Below, piece after piece: positions 24,301-36,300 of a stretch of 64,000 nt of DNA. Source of the DNA: Platycnemis pennipes (taxonomy: Eukaryota > Arthropoda > Insecta > Odonata > Platycnemididae); assembly GCA_933228895.1 (NCBI GenBank), contig OW121849.1, positions 39,402,354 through 39,466,353 on the forward strand. The letters run 5' to 3'. The translations under genes and the position numbers were made by a program. Every line of letters begins with the position of its first letter. The stretch's first letter is position 1. The notes under the pieces were generated by a model, which ran no database searches, had not been told where the DNA came from, and saw only the letters and a program-made list of their open reading frames with translations.

Positions 24301-27300
24301 TCCATCAATTTCCTAAATCATGGTACAAAACACCGACCATTACCCATCTAAAATCAAGATCACTTCACCAAGAATCAAATTCGAGGATTTCAGAGTCAGA
24401 AAATATAAGAAAACAGGAGAGTTACAAATATGAAGCTGATCGTAATCGTCATCCAACGCCAGGGTGTATTGGCCAAAATTGCACCGTTAAACGATCCATC
24501 AGAACAATTTCTTACCTGTGTTAAGCGAAGCCAAGATCAAGAGCGTATTCCAAAAGATATATCCACATCAAGTGAGAATGAAGTCTTGACCCGGTGGAGC
24601 ACCCGTGAGAACTTTGCGAATTTTATGCGCACCCGATCCGGGACCGCCGGGAAAGCACCAGACCGTACTTAACAAGAGTAATCGTCGTCAAATAATGTAA
24701 ATAATATCATTAAACGCCTGAATATACAAAAACAAGTCAATAATAGCAAAGAATAATCGCATTAGCGCTCGAGCGTTCATTCACCCAATGTGTTTTGAAG
24801 CGGTATCCCAAACAAATAACAACAATCGTATTCACCCGTCAAAGTAATTAAAATGTGGTTTGCCGTTATTGTTTACAACAAATAAGTTAAAATAACTCCA
24901 AAACGTCGAAGCGTATGGAATATAAATGAATCTAAAAACGATATTCGGTGTTACGCCATCGGCCATATTGGTGCAAGTTGGTCTTGTGAATACGCTACTA
25001 CGTTAGTCTCGGAGTTAGTTCGGACTAAATTAGTCTCCGAGGCTATCTCCCTCGACCGGAGCTATGAATACCAACTTTTAGCTCCGTTCTAAACTACACT
25101 TAGACCGGACTAAGATAAACCTCCACAACATAGGTTTAACGAGAAATCTATGAATACGGCCGTTAGATTTTAAAGATAGACTAGCTGTTAAGTTAAAAAC
25201 AGATCAGCCTCTTGTATATTTAACATTATCTCTTTCCAAGATTTTTCCACCATTATCTCGGCAGTTTATGCTAACCCATGACTTAAATTGTTCCCCCACT
25301 TAAGGTTGGTGGCTACATCAGGTAAAATGCTTTTCCAGCTTTCAGATTTTTCATCACATTATCTCCTATTACAAAGATAATAAGCTCTAATTTTCTCTAT
25401 TAGACGTTAGAAAGATACCTCTTGCTACAAATTTGACAAAACTCCACGAAATTAGAGGACTGTCCTAGCAAGATGGTGTTACCACCGCAACAGTTCAGCA
25501 AATATGAAGCAGAAAATGTTTTATGCTTTACCTGATTGCTCTGATTGTATAAAACATTCATTAATAAAAAGGCATAATTTTTAAAGATAAAAGATTATTC
25601 TAGGTCACAAATGTTTTTATGGCTTCATATTTTCTCTCATATTCAAGGGCTGCTCCCCCAAATCTGAGTGATGTTTTACTATATTTTCATTGTTTTTATT
25701 CATTAATTTTCACATACCGTATTTACTCGTAGATGCTGTGCCCTCGTGTATCCCGCGCTCCCTTATTTTCGTGCAGGCTAGTGACGACAAAAATTATCTC
25801 TGTCAAAAAAATTGTTTTTGCCCTTGAGTCTGTATCATTTTGTCATAACATGAATGCACGTTCTTTAATAGAAATGCTGTGCCTAAATTACGTGTACGTC
25901 TTTCTCTTTAATTGATTGAATTACGTGTTAATATCATCACGATCATCATCATGTCATGAATCGATGCATGGCCTCTTTTACTGTGCATGTTTCTCGTAGC
26001 ATCGCACAGTAATCACAGTTACATACGATCACATCATCCAGCTATAAAAATGGCATCTGTTCAAAATAACATCCAACTGAAATAACTGCAGAAATATATA
26101 CAATTTCAACCCGTGAATACAATATTATTTCAGAAATCCGTTGGCATATCAACAAATAAAAGCAGAATGCCATCCGTACCTGATAGCGGTGGTCTTGTAT
26201 GCTCACTGCTTAGCTGTGGACTGGGACAATTTAACAACACCAGAAAGTCTTGGGAACACATGGAAAAAACTAAGCTCAATGTAATAACGGTTATAATTCT
26301 TATAAAACTAAAGAAAAACACATTCCCGGAAATAGAATCATAAATCACTAATGAATATTCATATCGTAACAGTTCTCATTTTTAGTTTTCGTCACTGCTA
26401 GATTCAGATACACCATATTTCCTTCCTGCAGCTCGATTTCCTATTTTTTCGGCATCGCTTATAATATGTAGTTTTGTACCCATAGGAAACGATCGCAATT
26501 TCACATCAGAATTCATTTTAGGGTGATAATAGCAAAATATTTTTAAATGCTAAATGATCGATTCAACCTTGTTTACTACTCTCATGCTCAGAGAGGATAG
26601 CACGGATAGTAAGAAGGTATAATCCCTGAGCATATGACTATTGCCACTGTGTAACAAATTCTTTGTCGTGTCTTTGCAATTTAGCTTTAATGTGTATGCA
26701 AAAGGAGCTATCTTTTATGTAAAAATGTTGCTTTAGATACCTAGCGTGATACCTAGAGATCCGTGAAATTCGCGAGACGCGATATCGCGAAATAACACTA
26801 AATCGGAAAATAAAACGACATTTTGCCTTTTTCGCGAATTTTACGTGAATTAGCAAAAAAATCACATGTAAAGAGTCATAATCGATTAAAGCCTAAGCCT
26901 TCATTGTTTAACGCTGCTGACGTTCATTCGCTCTATCTCATTACGATTCAAAGGTAAATAGGCTTGTTTTGTCTTGCGCATATCGCATTCGCGTAATATC
27001 GCGTACTGTAGTGATGTCTCCGCCGGAATTTGCCGTTAAATTAATTACCGCCTCTCTCTTCGATCCGCATTTATCAATCCTGAAATTCTTGGAAATATCT
27101 AGAATGACGCGCTTTCTCTCCTGAGGAATTAGATATTCTGAATCAATAATGTGCTGAACACGGCCGTGGAAGAGCGTAAATATAAGCTCATGCGCCCGGC
27201 TCGCGTCAATGCTGAGCAGTAATTCCGGTGACTCACTGCGAAGCAGTAGACAGCGTAATTGGATAACTTGTTGCAGGAAAACTTTTAGTGTGGGCCTAAT

Positions 27301-30300
27301 GCAACAATTTTGTAGACTTAAACATGGCCGCTGGCCGGGAACGGAAGCGTTAGCAGTTTTGGCAAGGGGGGGAAGTAACAGAAAAGATAGGAGGAGAGGG
27401 GGTGCTACTTATTAGCGGACGGATCGTCGGATATTCGGTGCTCCACTGAGCTTCAATGCAAAAAATAATCATTTCGACACACCCCCAGTTCAAGTTTCTT
27501 TGTTTCCGATTGTGTGAAGTTATGCGTGCTTCTTTCACTGCCTTTTTGTTATGTAAAATGCTTAATAAAAGTATAAGCATTCACAAAATGTGTACCAAAA
27601 ATAATAAAACGCCTAGAAATGCACAAAAATTGTAACATTATAATAACACCGCCAAGATTTCTATAACACCGAAATCACATAGTTTTAAAATTAATTTTAG
27701 CGAAAAATAAAACCACTTTCACGGACCTCTAGTGATACAGATAGAAACTATGCTTACGATTTTGAAAAGACATAAAGACGCCACCCCCGTTGCAGCAGCT
27801 TACAGGATGCAGTAGATTTAAATGCATATCAGTGCTACAATGTATTGTCCTATGTACGATCTTTTCACAATAAATCTATTGCTTTGTCAAGTGGTGTTTC
27901 TGATCTAGCATTTCTTCAAGTATCGTTGTACGCTCAGACTTTGTTAAACATGGATTTTTATTACTAATTACTTCGAAATTTCAGAATACTTTATGATGTA
28001 TGATTTACTACTAGACCATACTTACCAATTACGTCAATATGTTCACAGAATGCGAAACTTAGGAGAAAAAAACAGGAATTTGAGGAAAAATGGTGCGTGG
28101 CTTACACGAAAATCTGGAGGATTCATGTATGCCGCGCACCCCCATTTTTTCACCGGCATTTCGGGAAAAAAGGTGTGTGGCTTACACGAGTAAATACGGT
28201 ATTATTTTATTAATAGGTAATAATAATAATTCATTTTTCTTTCCAATGTGCTACGCATCAGTAGTGGAAAATTTGGCGACATAGTGGCATCATTCTGGCA
28301 TCAAATGGTGATAAGTGGAACTTTTTATCTTGGCACCATCATATGTAATGACGGAAAAGCTGCATGTCTGAAAATGCATTTTCAGACATGCAGCAAAATG
28401 CATCCACCCCTTAACATGTAAACGCTTTGACCTTCACAAAATTTTAACAGATGGTGATCCTCTAGTGTCTGGTATTGCAATTTTTGAGGGATTCAATAAC
28501 CTGTGTGTTTTGTGTTAAATTGTTTTGCAGGAGGGCAGTGCTCGTAAAAGAGGTAGCAGTGGTAGTCCAGGGCCTGAGCCTCCTGCATTTGTATGCATCA
28601 CTCTTCTGGGAGCTACAGTTGGAGACCTAATCAAAGCCGATGTGCAGGAGGTTTTGGAGCCAATGCTTGCCGCAGGCCTCAGCCCTGCCCTTACAGTGGC
28701 GTTACGTGAGCTCGCGGCAGGCATTCCTCGGCTTCGTCGAGAGATATCTGAGGGTTTACTCGGAGCACTCTCTCACGTATTGATGCAGACACCTCTCAGG
28801 CATCCAGGCACACCATCATTACCAAGAGGATCCCTTTCATCTGGATCTCCTTCCATAGGAGTTGCACCCCAACCTTCTTCTTCATCTGCTCAGTCTGTTG
28901 TTGGCTCGATCGTTCATCATCATCCATTTTCTTCTTCATCTTCAGCTTCTTCTTCGTCATCTACAGCTGAGACTCATGATGTGGCGAGCATTGTCCTTGC
29001 TCTTCGTACTCTGGGGAGCTTCAATTTTGATGGTATATCTCAATCAATACTTGCCATAGTTGTAGTGTAATCTTGCATCTTCTTTTTCTTTAATACTTAG
29101 CTCTTAGATTGAAGGATATGACTTTGCATGTTCAATGGAATAAGAGAAATGGGAGTTTAAGCTTTAAAGTAATATATAAAGTGTATTTTCTTATTCAATT
29201 TACTATATAGAATTTTTTATGGTTGAAAGTTTCATGAAGTTATATTTCATTTATAGTAGTCTTTTATGCTTTAATTATTCTCTTGTTGTTGTTTTGCTGC
29301 CTCAAAAAGTTGTAATCTATATTGGAATCAAGGAGAAAGTGATTTTCCTGTTACTGTAAATTAATGCAATTTGAACATAATACAATAGAAATGCAGTGGA
29401 AGCCCAATATAATTCATATGGTATTATATGTACTGTATTCACCCAAGTGTAAGACATCCCCTCATTTTGGAGTACCCTTGAAAAGAAAATGACAGTATTT
29501 AACATTATCGCAGTAATAATTGTTTTGTGTCATGTTTATTTTTTCCTCCACTTTTCTTGGAATAATTGCTTCAGTGTGAAGTTGGAAACTATTTCAAATA
29601 CAGCCATTCAGGTTTAAACATCTTCAGTGTAAGGAAAAAAAATGTAATTGCAATTGAATTCATGAGGATTGAATCCATTGAAATGAGCATGCCAATCTGC
29701 CACTGAGTATGCACTAACTTCACTACTTTGTGTTCCTCAGATCATGGAATCGGCTTAATTTTGGGCCACTGAAGACTTTCTGGTAGATGTTTCTTGCCCT
29801 ATGTCACCATTTATAGATTTCTTCTTAAGCATATTGACTCCAAATAAACCAAAGTTTCTTCTTGCATCTCAATTATAGATGACATGATTTATGAAAATAG
29901 GCATAAAATTTCACATTCATAATGGATAGATAGATAAATCACTAGGTCCTGGCTTTTAATGGCACAAGCCCAGTTTCAACACATTGTGTCTTCTTCTGGT
30001 TTTTTTTTAATAGTTTTAGAGAAAATCTTATCTGAGAGTGATTTAGTTTCAAATAGCGTAAACTAGGATTTGAAAAAAACACATAAGTCCAATTGAATTG
30101 GAATTATAGTTTGATTTGATTTTTGATGTGTCAAGGTGACAACTTCCGTGAGTCGTCCTGAGAGTATTTTTCTTTTTATACTTTTCAGTGTTGCTTGTAA
30201 TTTAAATTGTTACCAACAGAGTTTATGCTTCTATGCATCTATGTTTGTTGGATTGTATCTCTAGCATTATCTTGCTCTCACTTAAGTGGTGAATAAAAAA

Positions 30301-33300
30301 AGGTAATATTTTCAGTTCTTTGATACATTTTTGCTTCATGCGTGTTATTTTAGGTCACTCCCTCCTGCAGTTTGTAAGGCGATGTGCTGATCACTTCTTA
30401 ACATCAGAGCAGCAGGAAGTTAGGTTAGAAGCTGTCCGAACATGCTCTTGTTTACTTAGGTTAGCTTTGAGAAGTTCTGCAAACCGTCCATCAGACACTG
30501 TTACATCCACGGTGGCTGATGTCCTAGGAAAGCTTTTAGTTGTTGGTATCACTGATACAGGTAAGAAATGTGTTTTCTTGGACTCCCTTGGCCATGGCAT
30601 TGCATGTTTCAAAATGAGTGAATTTATTGTATCGGAAGTTTTGTAAGATTTCAAATGGCGTCGATAACTCGATTGTTATACTTTTTATCCGCAGCTGATG
30701 AAGTACGATTTGCTGTTCTTGAATCCTTGGATGAGAGTTTTGACAGCCACCTTGCACAGGCAGAAAATCTCAGTGCTCTCTTTGTTGCAATGAATGATGA
30801 AATGTTTGAGATACGTGAGCTAGCTATTTGTACCATTGGTAGGTTAAGCTGTATGAATCCCGCATATGTTATGCCTTCTCTTCGGAAAACCTTAATTCAG
30901 GTGTGTATTCTTTGCACATATACTTTGAATTTTTACTTAATATGCTGTACTGTACAGGAGGATAATTATTGAAATGTGTATTACTTTTGGTAATGCACGG
31001 AACTATGTAGTGATGCCTAAAATGTATTTATAACTGCATATAAATAAAACTTTTTCTATATTATTGCTTGTATTTACATGGGGCTTTCTTTGGAATAGAT
31101 TTTATATTTCTGCCTTGGGTTTTTATTGTTCTCCTTGGGTGTCTACCAAAGCAAACAAGTGCAGTGTGAACCTAAGAAGAATATAGTAGTATCTCGGTTC
31201 ATTTGATTACAGATGTTGAATTTCATGGGGACTTAGGGACCAAAAGAATAGAACATTTCATTAATTAATTCATATTTCTACCAGAAGAATTGTTTTTAAA
31301 ACCCCATTTCTAGGCTGTGCATAATATCATATAGTATTTTTCTGTTTGTATTGTAGCTATTGACAGAGCTTGAGCACAGTGGAATGAGCAGGAACAAGGA
31401 ACAGAGTGCTCGCATGTTAGATCACCTAGTTGTGAATGCTCCTCGCTTAATTCGTCCATATATGGAGCCTATTCTCAAGGTTCTCATCCCTAAACTCAAG
31501 GACCAAGATACAAACCCTGGAGTAGTGGTTAGCGCACTCACTGCCATTGGTGATTTGGCAGAGGTAAGCCATTTCTTCATTTGTGTGTATTAGTTTCCAG
31601 TACAGTATAAATTGTAATATTTCATCCATTGTATGATACATAAAGGCAGTTATTATGTATTTAAGTGGTGAAATTACTGTAATCATAGTAAAAACCTGAT
31701 GTCACAAAGTCACATGGCCAAAATTAGCCATCATAATATCAAAATTAATAGAAATGAGATATTTTTAACTCTGAGAAAAATTTTAATTTTCTTTCATTCA
31801 TGATGAGTTTAGCTATTGACGATTTTTTTGGCACAATTTCCACCATCTTTCTCTTTTGCTGAAGCAAATGAAGAAGAAAACTGGAGTGTTTAGTGAAAAG
31901 TAATAAAATTACATTTATTATTTTTCTGTTTATTTCAAGCATTGTTGTCTATGTTGTAGCATAATTGCTATGCAGTTCAGTTTTGGCATACTATGTGCAT
32001 TCCTTTCTTCCCCTACAGTTTAAAGTGAAATTCTTGTTTCACAGTATTCCTAAATACAGTGATTGATTGATTTAAAGAAATTAACTATAGTAATTTGATG
32101 ATTTCCAAGTGTGGGATTGCATATAACGTGGAACAACTAATGAATGAGCAACTCGGTAAATTATCACGGTAATTGTCGTAAATTACCGTGGAATTTTTCG
32201 TAATTTACCAACACCCTTGAAAATTACCATAATAAATGGTAATTTTCAGAAAAGTTATTTTTCAGAAAATTTCTTCCTCATGAAGAAACCAGTGGAATGG
32301 GTGATATTATAAATTAAGTAGCTAAATAATTTTGTTTACATTGTGTCCGTGATTAATTCAGAGTAAAATAACAAATGTACATTACACAGAGCTCTGTGAG
32401 AAGAGAGAGAGAAGGATGTCTTTGGAATGAAAATTTCTCATGGTGTGACAAAAGAGAGGCAAATTGCATGTTGCTGCCTACTCGTTATTATTTTTTTTGT
32501 GAGTTATAATAGATAAACATCATGATATGTTTTATATAAGTGTTGGCATTTATATCTCAATGCTATTTGATTTTGTTTTGAGTCCTCTGATAAGGATTTG
32601 CAGCTCAAAACTTAAAATTACCGGAAAATTACCGTAATTTACCACAGTAATTTACCTCAATTGAAAATTACGGTAATTTACCCATCTCTATGTGGAAGGC
32701 TGCGTGTGACCTGCATGCAGAATGATTCCACATGTTACCAGGCCATCATTGCCCTTCCCATAGTTTCTCATGCTATTTCTCATATTAGTTCTCATACATT
32801 CACAGAAAGTAGTCACCTGAGGGTGATGAAAGAAATTTGAGCATTAGTATCATTGGAAGAATGGCTTTGGGGATGGCATGGAAATCACATATCAGAATAA
32901 TCATGCCTCCTCATTTTAATGGTTTTTAGCAGCCTTCATTTACAGTTAATGACACTTATATTTTGATGGTGACGTGCTCAACTTTATTATTACATTTGTA
33001 ATTACAGTTCTTCAATCAGTTTATATTTTTCCTCTGTGCACAATGTGTGAATCAAGTGACAACCTCGTGTTACTCCCAACTCCCTTACCTCTCTCTGCAG
33101 ATTTGTTCAGCTATATCCCACCTCAATTGTTAGGCATGTTCCCCAAAAAACATTATGCATGGTATGTTTATGTTTCAGGTCACATGGTAGGAAGATAAGA
33201 CTTTTGGCTTCATCAGTGAAGTCATGACTCGTTAGGTTGAAACAGCTCTTTCATGAGGGATTGATTACACAAATGATCTTTTTCAGATGGCTAGTATAAG

Positions 33301-36300
33301 TCAGTCCAGTGCTAGTTGTGCTAATGTAAACATGCAGTTAATGCATTGCACTGACCTGATTCTGCAGGAATGCAATAGAGAGCGCTGACCTTTAATTCCA
33401 TAAGTGTGTCTTTCTTCCTCACAATTGGAGTATAGTGGATTTTAGATTCACATAGGATCTTGTAAGAATGAGAACATACGTGGTGTGATAAAAAAATAAC
33501 TGGAATTTTCGTTTTCCTTAAAGAATATTTATTTATTAATCAGCATCAATTTTGTCCCCCTCAGATATAATCCACTTGTGCCAGAATTTTTTCCAATCTT
33601 AGAAGCACTTCAGGAACTCACTTTGGTATATAGTTCAGCTCCTACAGTGATTCTGTTTTTATATCATCAATGGTGGAAAAACGTCATCCTTTCATGGTTC
33701 TCTTCAGCCTCGGGAATATAAGAAGTTACAGAGGGCAATGTCTGGTGAATACGGTGGCTGAGGCAAAATAATGGTTTGTTTTTTACCAAAAAATCACTAA
33801 CAAGCAGTGAGGTGTGAGTGGGAGTATTATCGTGGTGCAATTTCCACGAGTTGTTATGCCGAATTCTGGGCATTTTCGTCAGATTGCTTCACACGAATGG
33901 CACATAACTTCCAGGTAGTATTCCTTATTAACCTTATGACCATATGGCGGGAAGTCATGATGCACTATGCCAATGAAATTTAATAAAACAGTGAGAAGTC
34001 ATTCCCGTTATTTTTTATCACACCATGCATACAAGAGTGAATCTTGTCAGTCTAAACAGTCAGCCAAATCAGCAAGTTCACCTATTTATTCCTAATTTTT
34101 CTGCAATGGTTGATGAAGGAAAGGAATTGCTGTGGTTATAAATTGTCAAGAAGATTTTTCATTAATGAGACAATTAGAACATAACCGATAATAGGAATTT
34201 ATATCTGCCACTTGTAATGGAACATATTCACTCCTTATATTCAAACCTGCGGCTATCAGATTTTCATAGGGAGAGGGGGGTTTATCAGCCAGAGGACAAT
34301 GGCCTGCAGTTTTCTGTAGTTAATTAATTCTCTGATCTTGATCCATATGCTGAAGTGTAGGTTTATGTACTCCACTCTTTTATGAAATCTATGTCCAATT
34401 TACATATTTTCACATAATATCCTTGCGTAATAACTACTCAATTTTATCCTATTTATGCATGCTGAACTCATGTGTATTGTGTGTGATATAACTTAAAAAG
34501 GTTCATTAGTTTTTTGTGTATTTTTCTTTCAGCTGAGTGGAGCAGAGATGCAACCTTGGGTGAATGAGCTTCTGTCAATTCTTCTGGAGATGCTAGGTGA
34601 TGCTAGCTCACTTGAGAAGCGCGGTGTGGCCTTGTGGGCTCTTGGTCAACTCGTTGGAGCTACTGGCCGTGTTGTCACCCCATATTCTGATTATCCATCC
34701 CTTCTGGATACTTTAATCAATTTTCTCAAGACAGAACAACAGCCTTTAATCAGGTGATTTAGTTTACTACCAGAGGACAGTTTATTCTGGCATATAATGC
34801 AGAAATGTGTAATATTTAGGGTCTTCTTTTAGTTTTTGACTTGTGCCTGTATGTTTTAGCAAAGTTAATGTCATTTTTATAACATTTTAGGAGGGAAACC
34901 ATTCGAGTTCTTGGACTTTTGGGAGCATTAGACCCATACAAGCACAAAATGAATCTGGGTCAAATAGACACTCAAGCAGACTCAACTGCCCTTTTATCTA
35001 TGACGGACCTTAAGTCAGAGGCTGAAGCAAATCATGGTAAGATTTTTGCTTTATTTGTGATCTTATATTGGATGGGGATGATGTCTAACAAAATTCTTTG
35101 CAGTTTTACCATCATGAATGTATTAACAAAAACCTAAGAATTGTGATGGCCTAGTGTTAGACTGTTAGGCTACCGACTGTACAGCCCTGGGTTCAAATCC
35201 CAGGCAAAAGTTTTTCTGGACACTCCCACCTAAAATCCTTGCAATACAATCCTGTCTGATGAAGACAAATCGTCGAGGGAAAGTGAATGGGAAAATTGTA
35301 TAAGGCAGGCCTTGTATGAGATACATGGAACAGGTAGTGAGGGATATAAAAGAGAAGAATTACGTGACAATGAAAAGGTTGGCCGACAGAAGAATAGAGT
35401 GAAAAGCTGTGTCAAACCAATCCTAGGATTGTTGACCAATGATGATGAGGAGAAAGGAATGGGAAGATAGATGGAGTAGCAGAGGTTTGATTGTTGAGAA
35501 AACTAGGAAAAATAGGTAATCTGTGCCTTTTGAACTTTTAACTAGGAAAGAGTGACATGATTGAACTATAAAAACATTAGTTCTTCCTCAGTTAACTCAG
35601 GTTGCAGGAAAATAGAAAGGTCCACCCAAAATATATAATAGCTCACCTCATAAACATGATGCTTAATTACAAAAAAATTTTAAACTTTAGTTTTGGGTGT
35701 ATCAAAGGTGAATAGAGCTAGCCATAGAAAATCTGTGGTCCCCCATTCCTATCCTTATACATTTCATCCCGGGGTGAAGTGCCTATTAGTGCAGAAACAG
35801 ACTTAAAAACATCCATGAAAAAAAGTGAATAGATCTCTGGGCCATAATATGGCTACTACAAAATGTTATGTGGAAGTCAAAAGGGTGAAAAGGGGAACGA
35901 AGGTGAACATGAGCACTCTAGGAGCTCCTAGTGGTAATCAATAGGAAAAATTGTATTTCTGGACCCTGGAAATGTATTAAACATATTGTTTCAGGCTTTA
36001 CTTTGTGGAACTTCTTCATATTATGTAGAAAAACTTGAAGTAGTATCACATGATCCAGCATTGAGCCATTGAGCGTTATTTATTGTGTGAAGGAGTATAT
36101 CATGTTAGAAACCGATGGAAAAAGGTCAGGACACTCATTTAAGACCTTATTTATATTTACTCTCTCATGACATTTCATTTTTTTCTGAATTTGAGAATGT
36201 CACTAAGTACCTAGTATTTCTGGTATTTCTATGATATTCATATTATTTTCCTGTTATATTATAAAAATGGCAGATGTGAGTCCTAGTACAAAATTTTCAA

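Larger units (their letters stand above)
20851..25162. mobile_element. PIF/Harbinger DNA transposon (TTA target duplication)
   Basis: The terminal repeats are CGGCCGTATTCATAGAT (left) and ATCTATGAATACGGCCG (right), a perfect 17 bp match, with TTA on each side (20848-20850, 25163-25165). Subterminal sequence rich in TTAGTC and GGTTTA words is shared. Inside are a broken Harbinger transposase exon (minus, about 24062-24290) and a LINE fragment (22850-23095). The copy is inactive. Confidence 0.88.
14421..28530 (+). other. Intron 6 (14.1 kb), the largest
   Basis: Holds the antisense copia element (15583-20060), the 4.3 kb PIF/Harbinger element (20851-25162), and the 25717-28199 element with a hAT nested in it. 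A perfect 36 bp palindrome sits 137 bases before the acceptor. Between these it is unique AT-rich sequence, with nothing else I can identify. Confidence 0.8.
31564..34532 (+). other. Intron 10 (3 kb)
   Basis: Holds a palindromic AT-rich element (32155-32683) and an internally deleted mariner (33479-34029). The rest is unique AT-rich sequence. Confidence 0.7.

Noticed and set aside
25717..28199. Transposase within this TA-flanked element
   Set aside because: Open frames of 60-76 codons show no DDE, HTH or other motif.
35143..35215. Possible tRNA gene
   Set aside because: Box A and box B are present, but the acceptor and anticodon stems do not pair well and the sequence runs into a LINE-like tail, so it is a SINE head.
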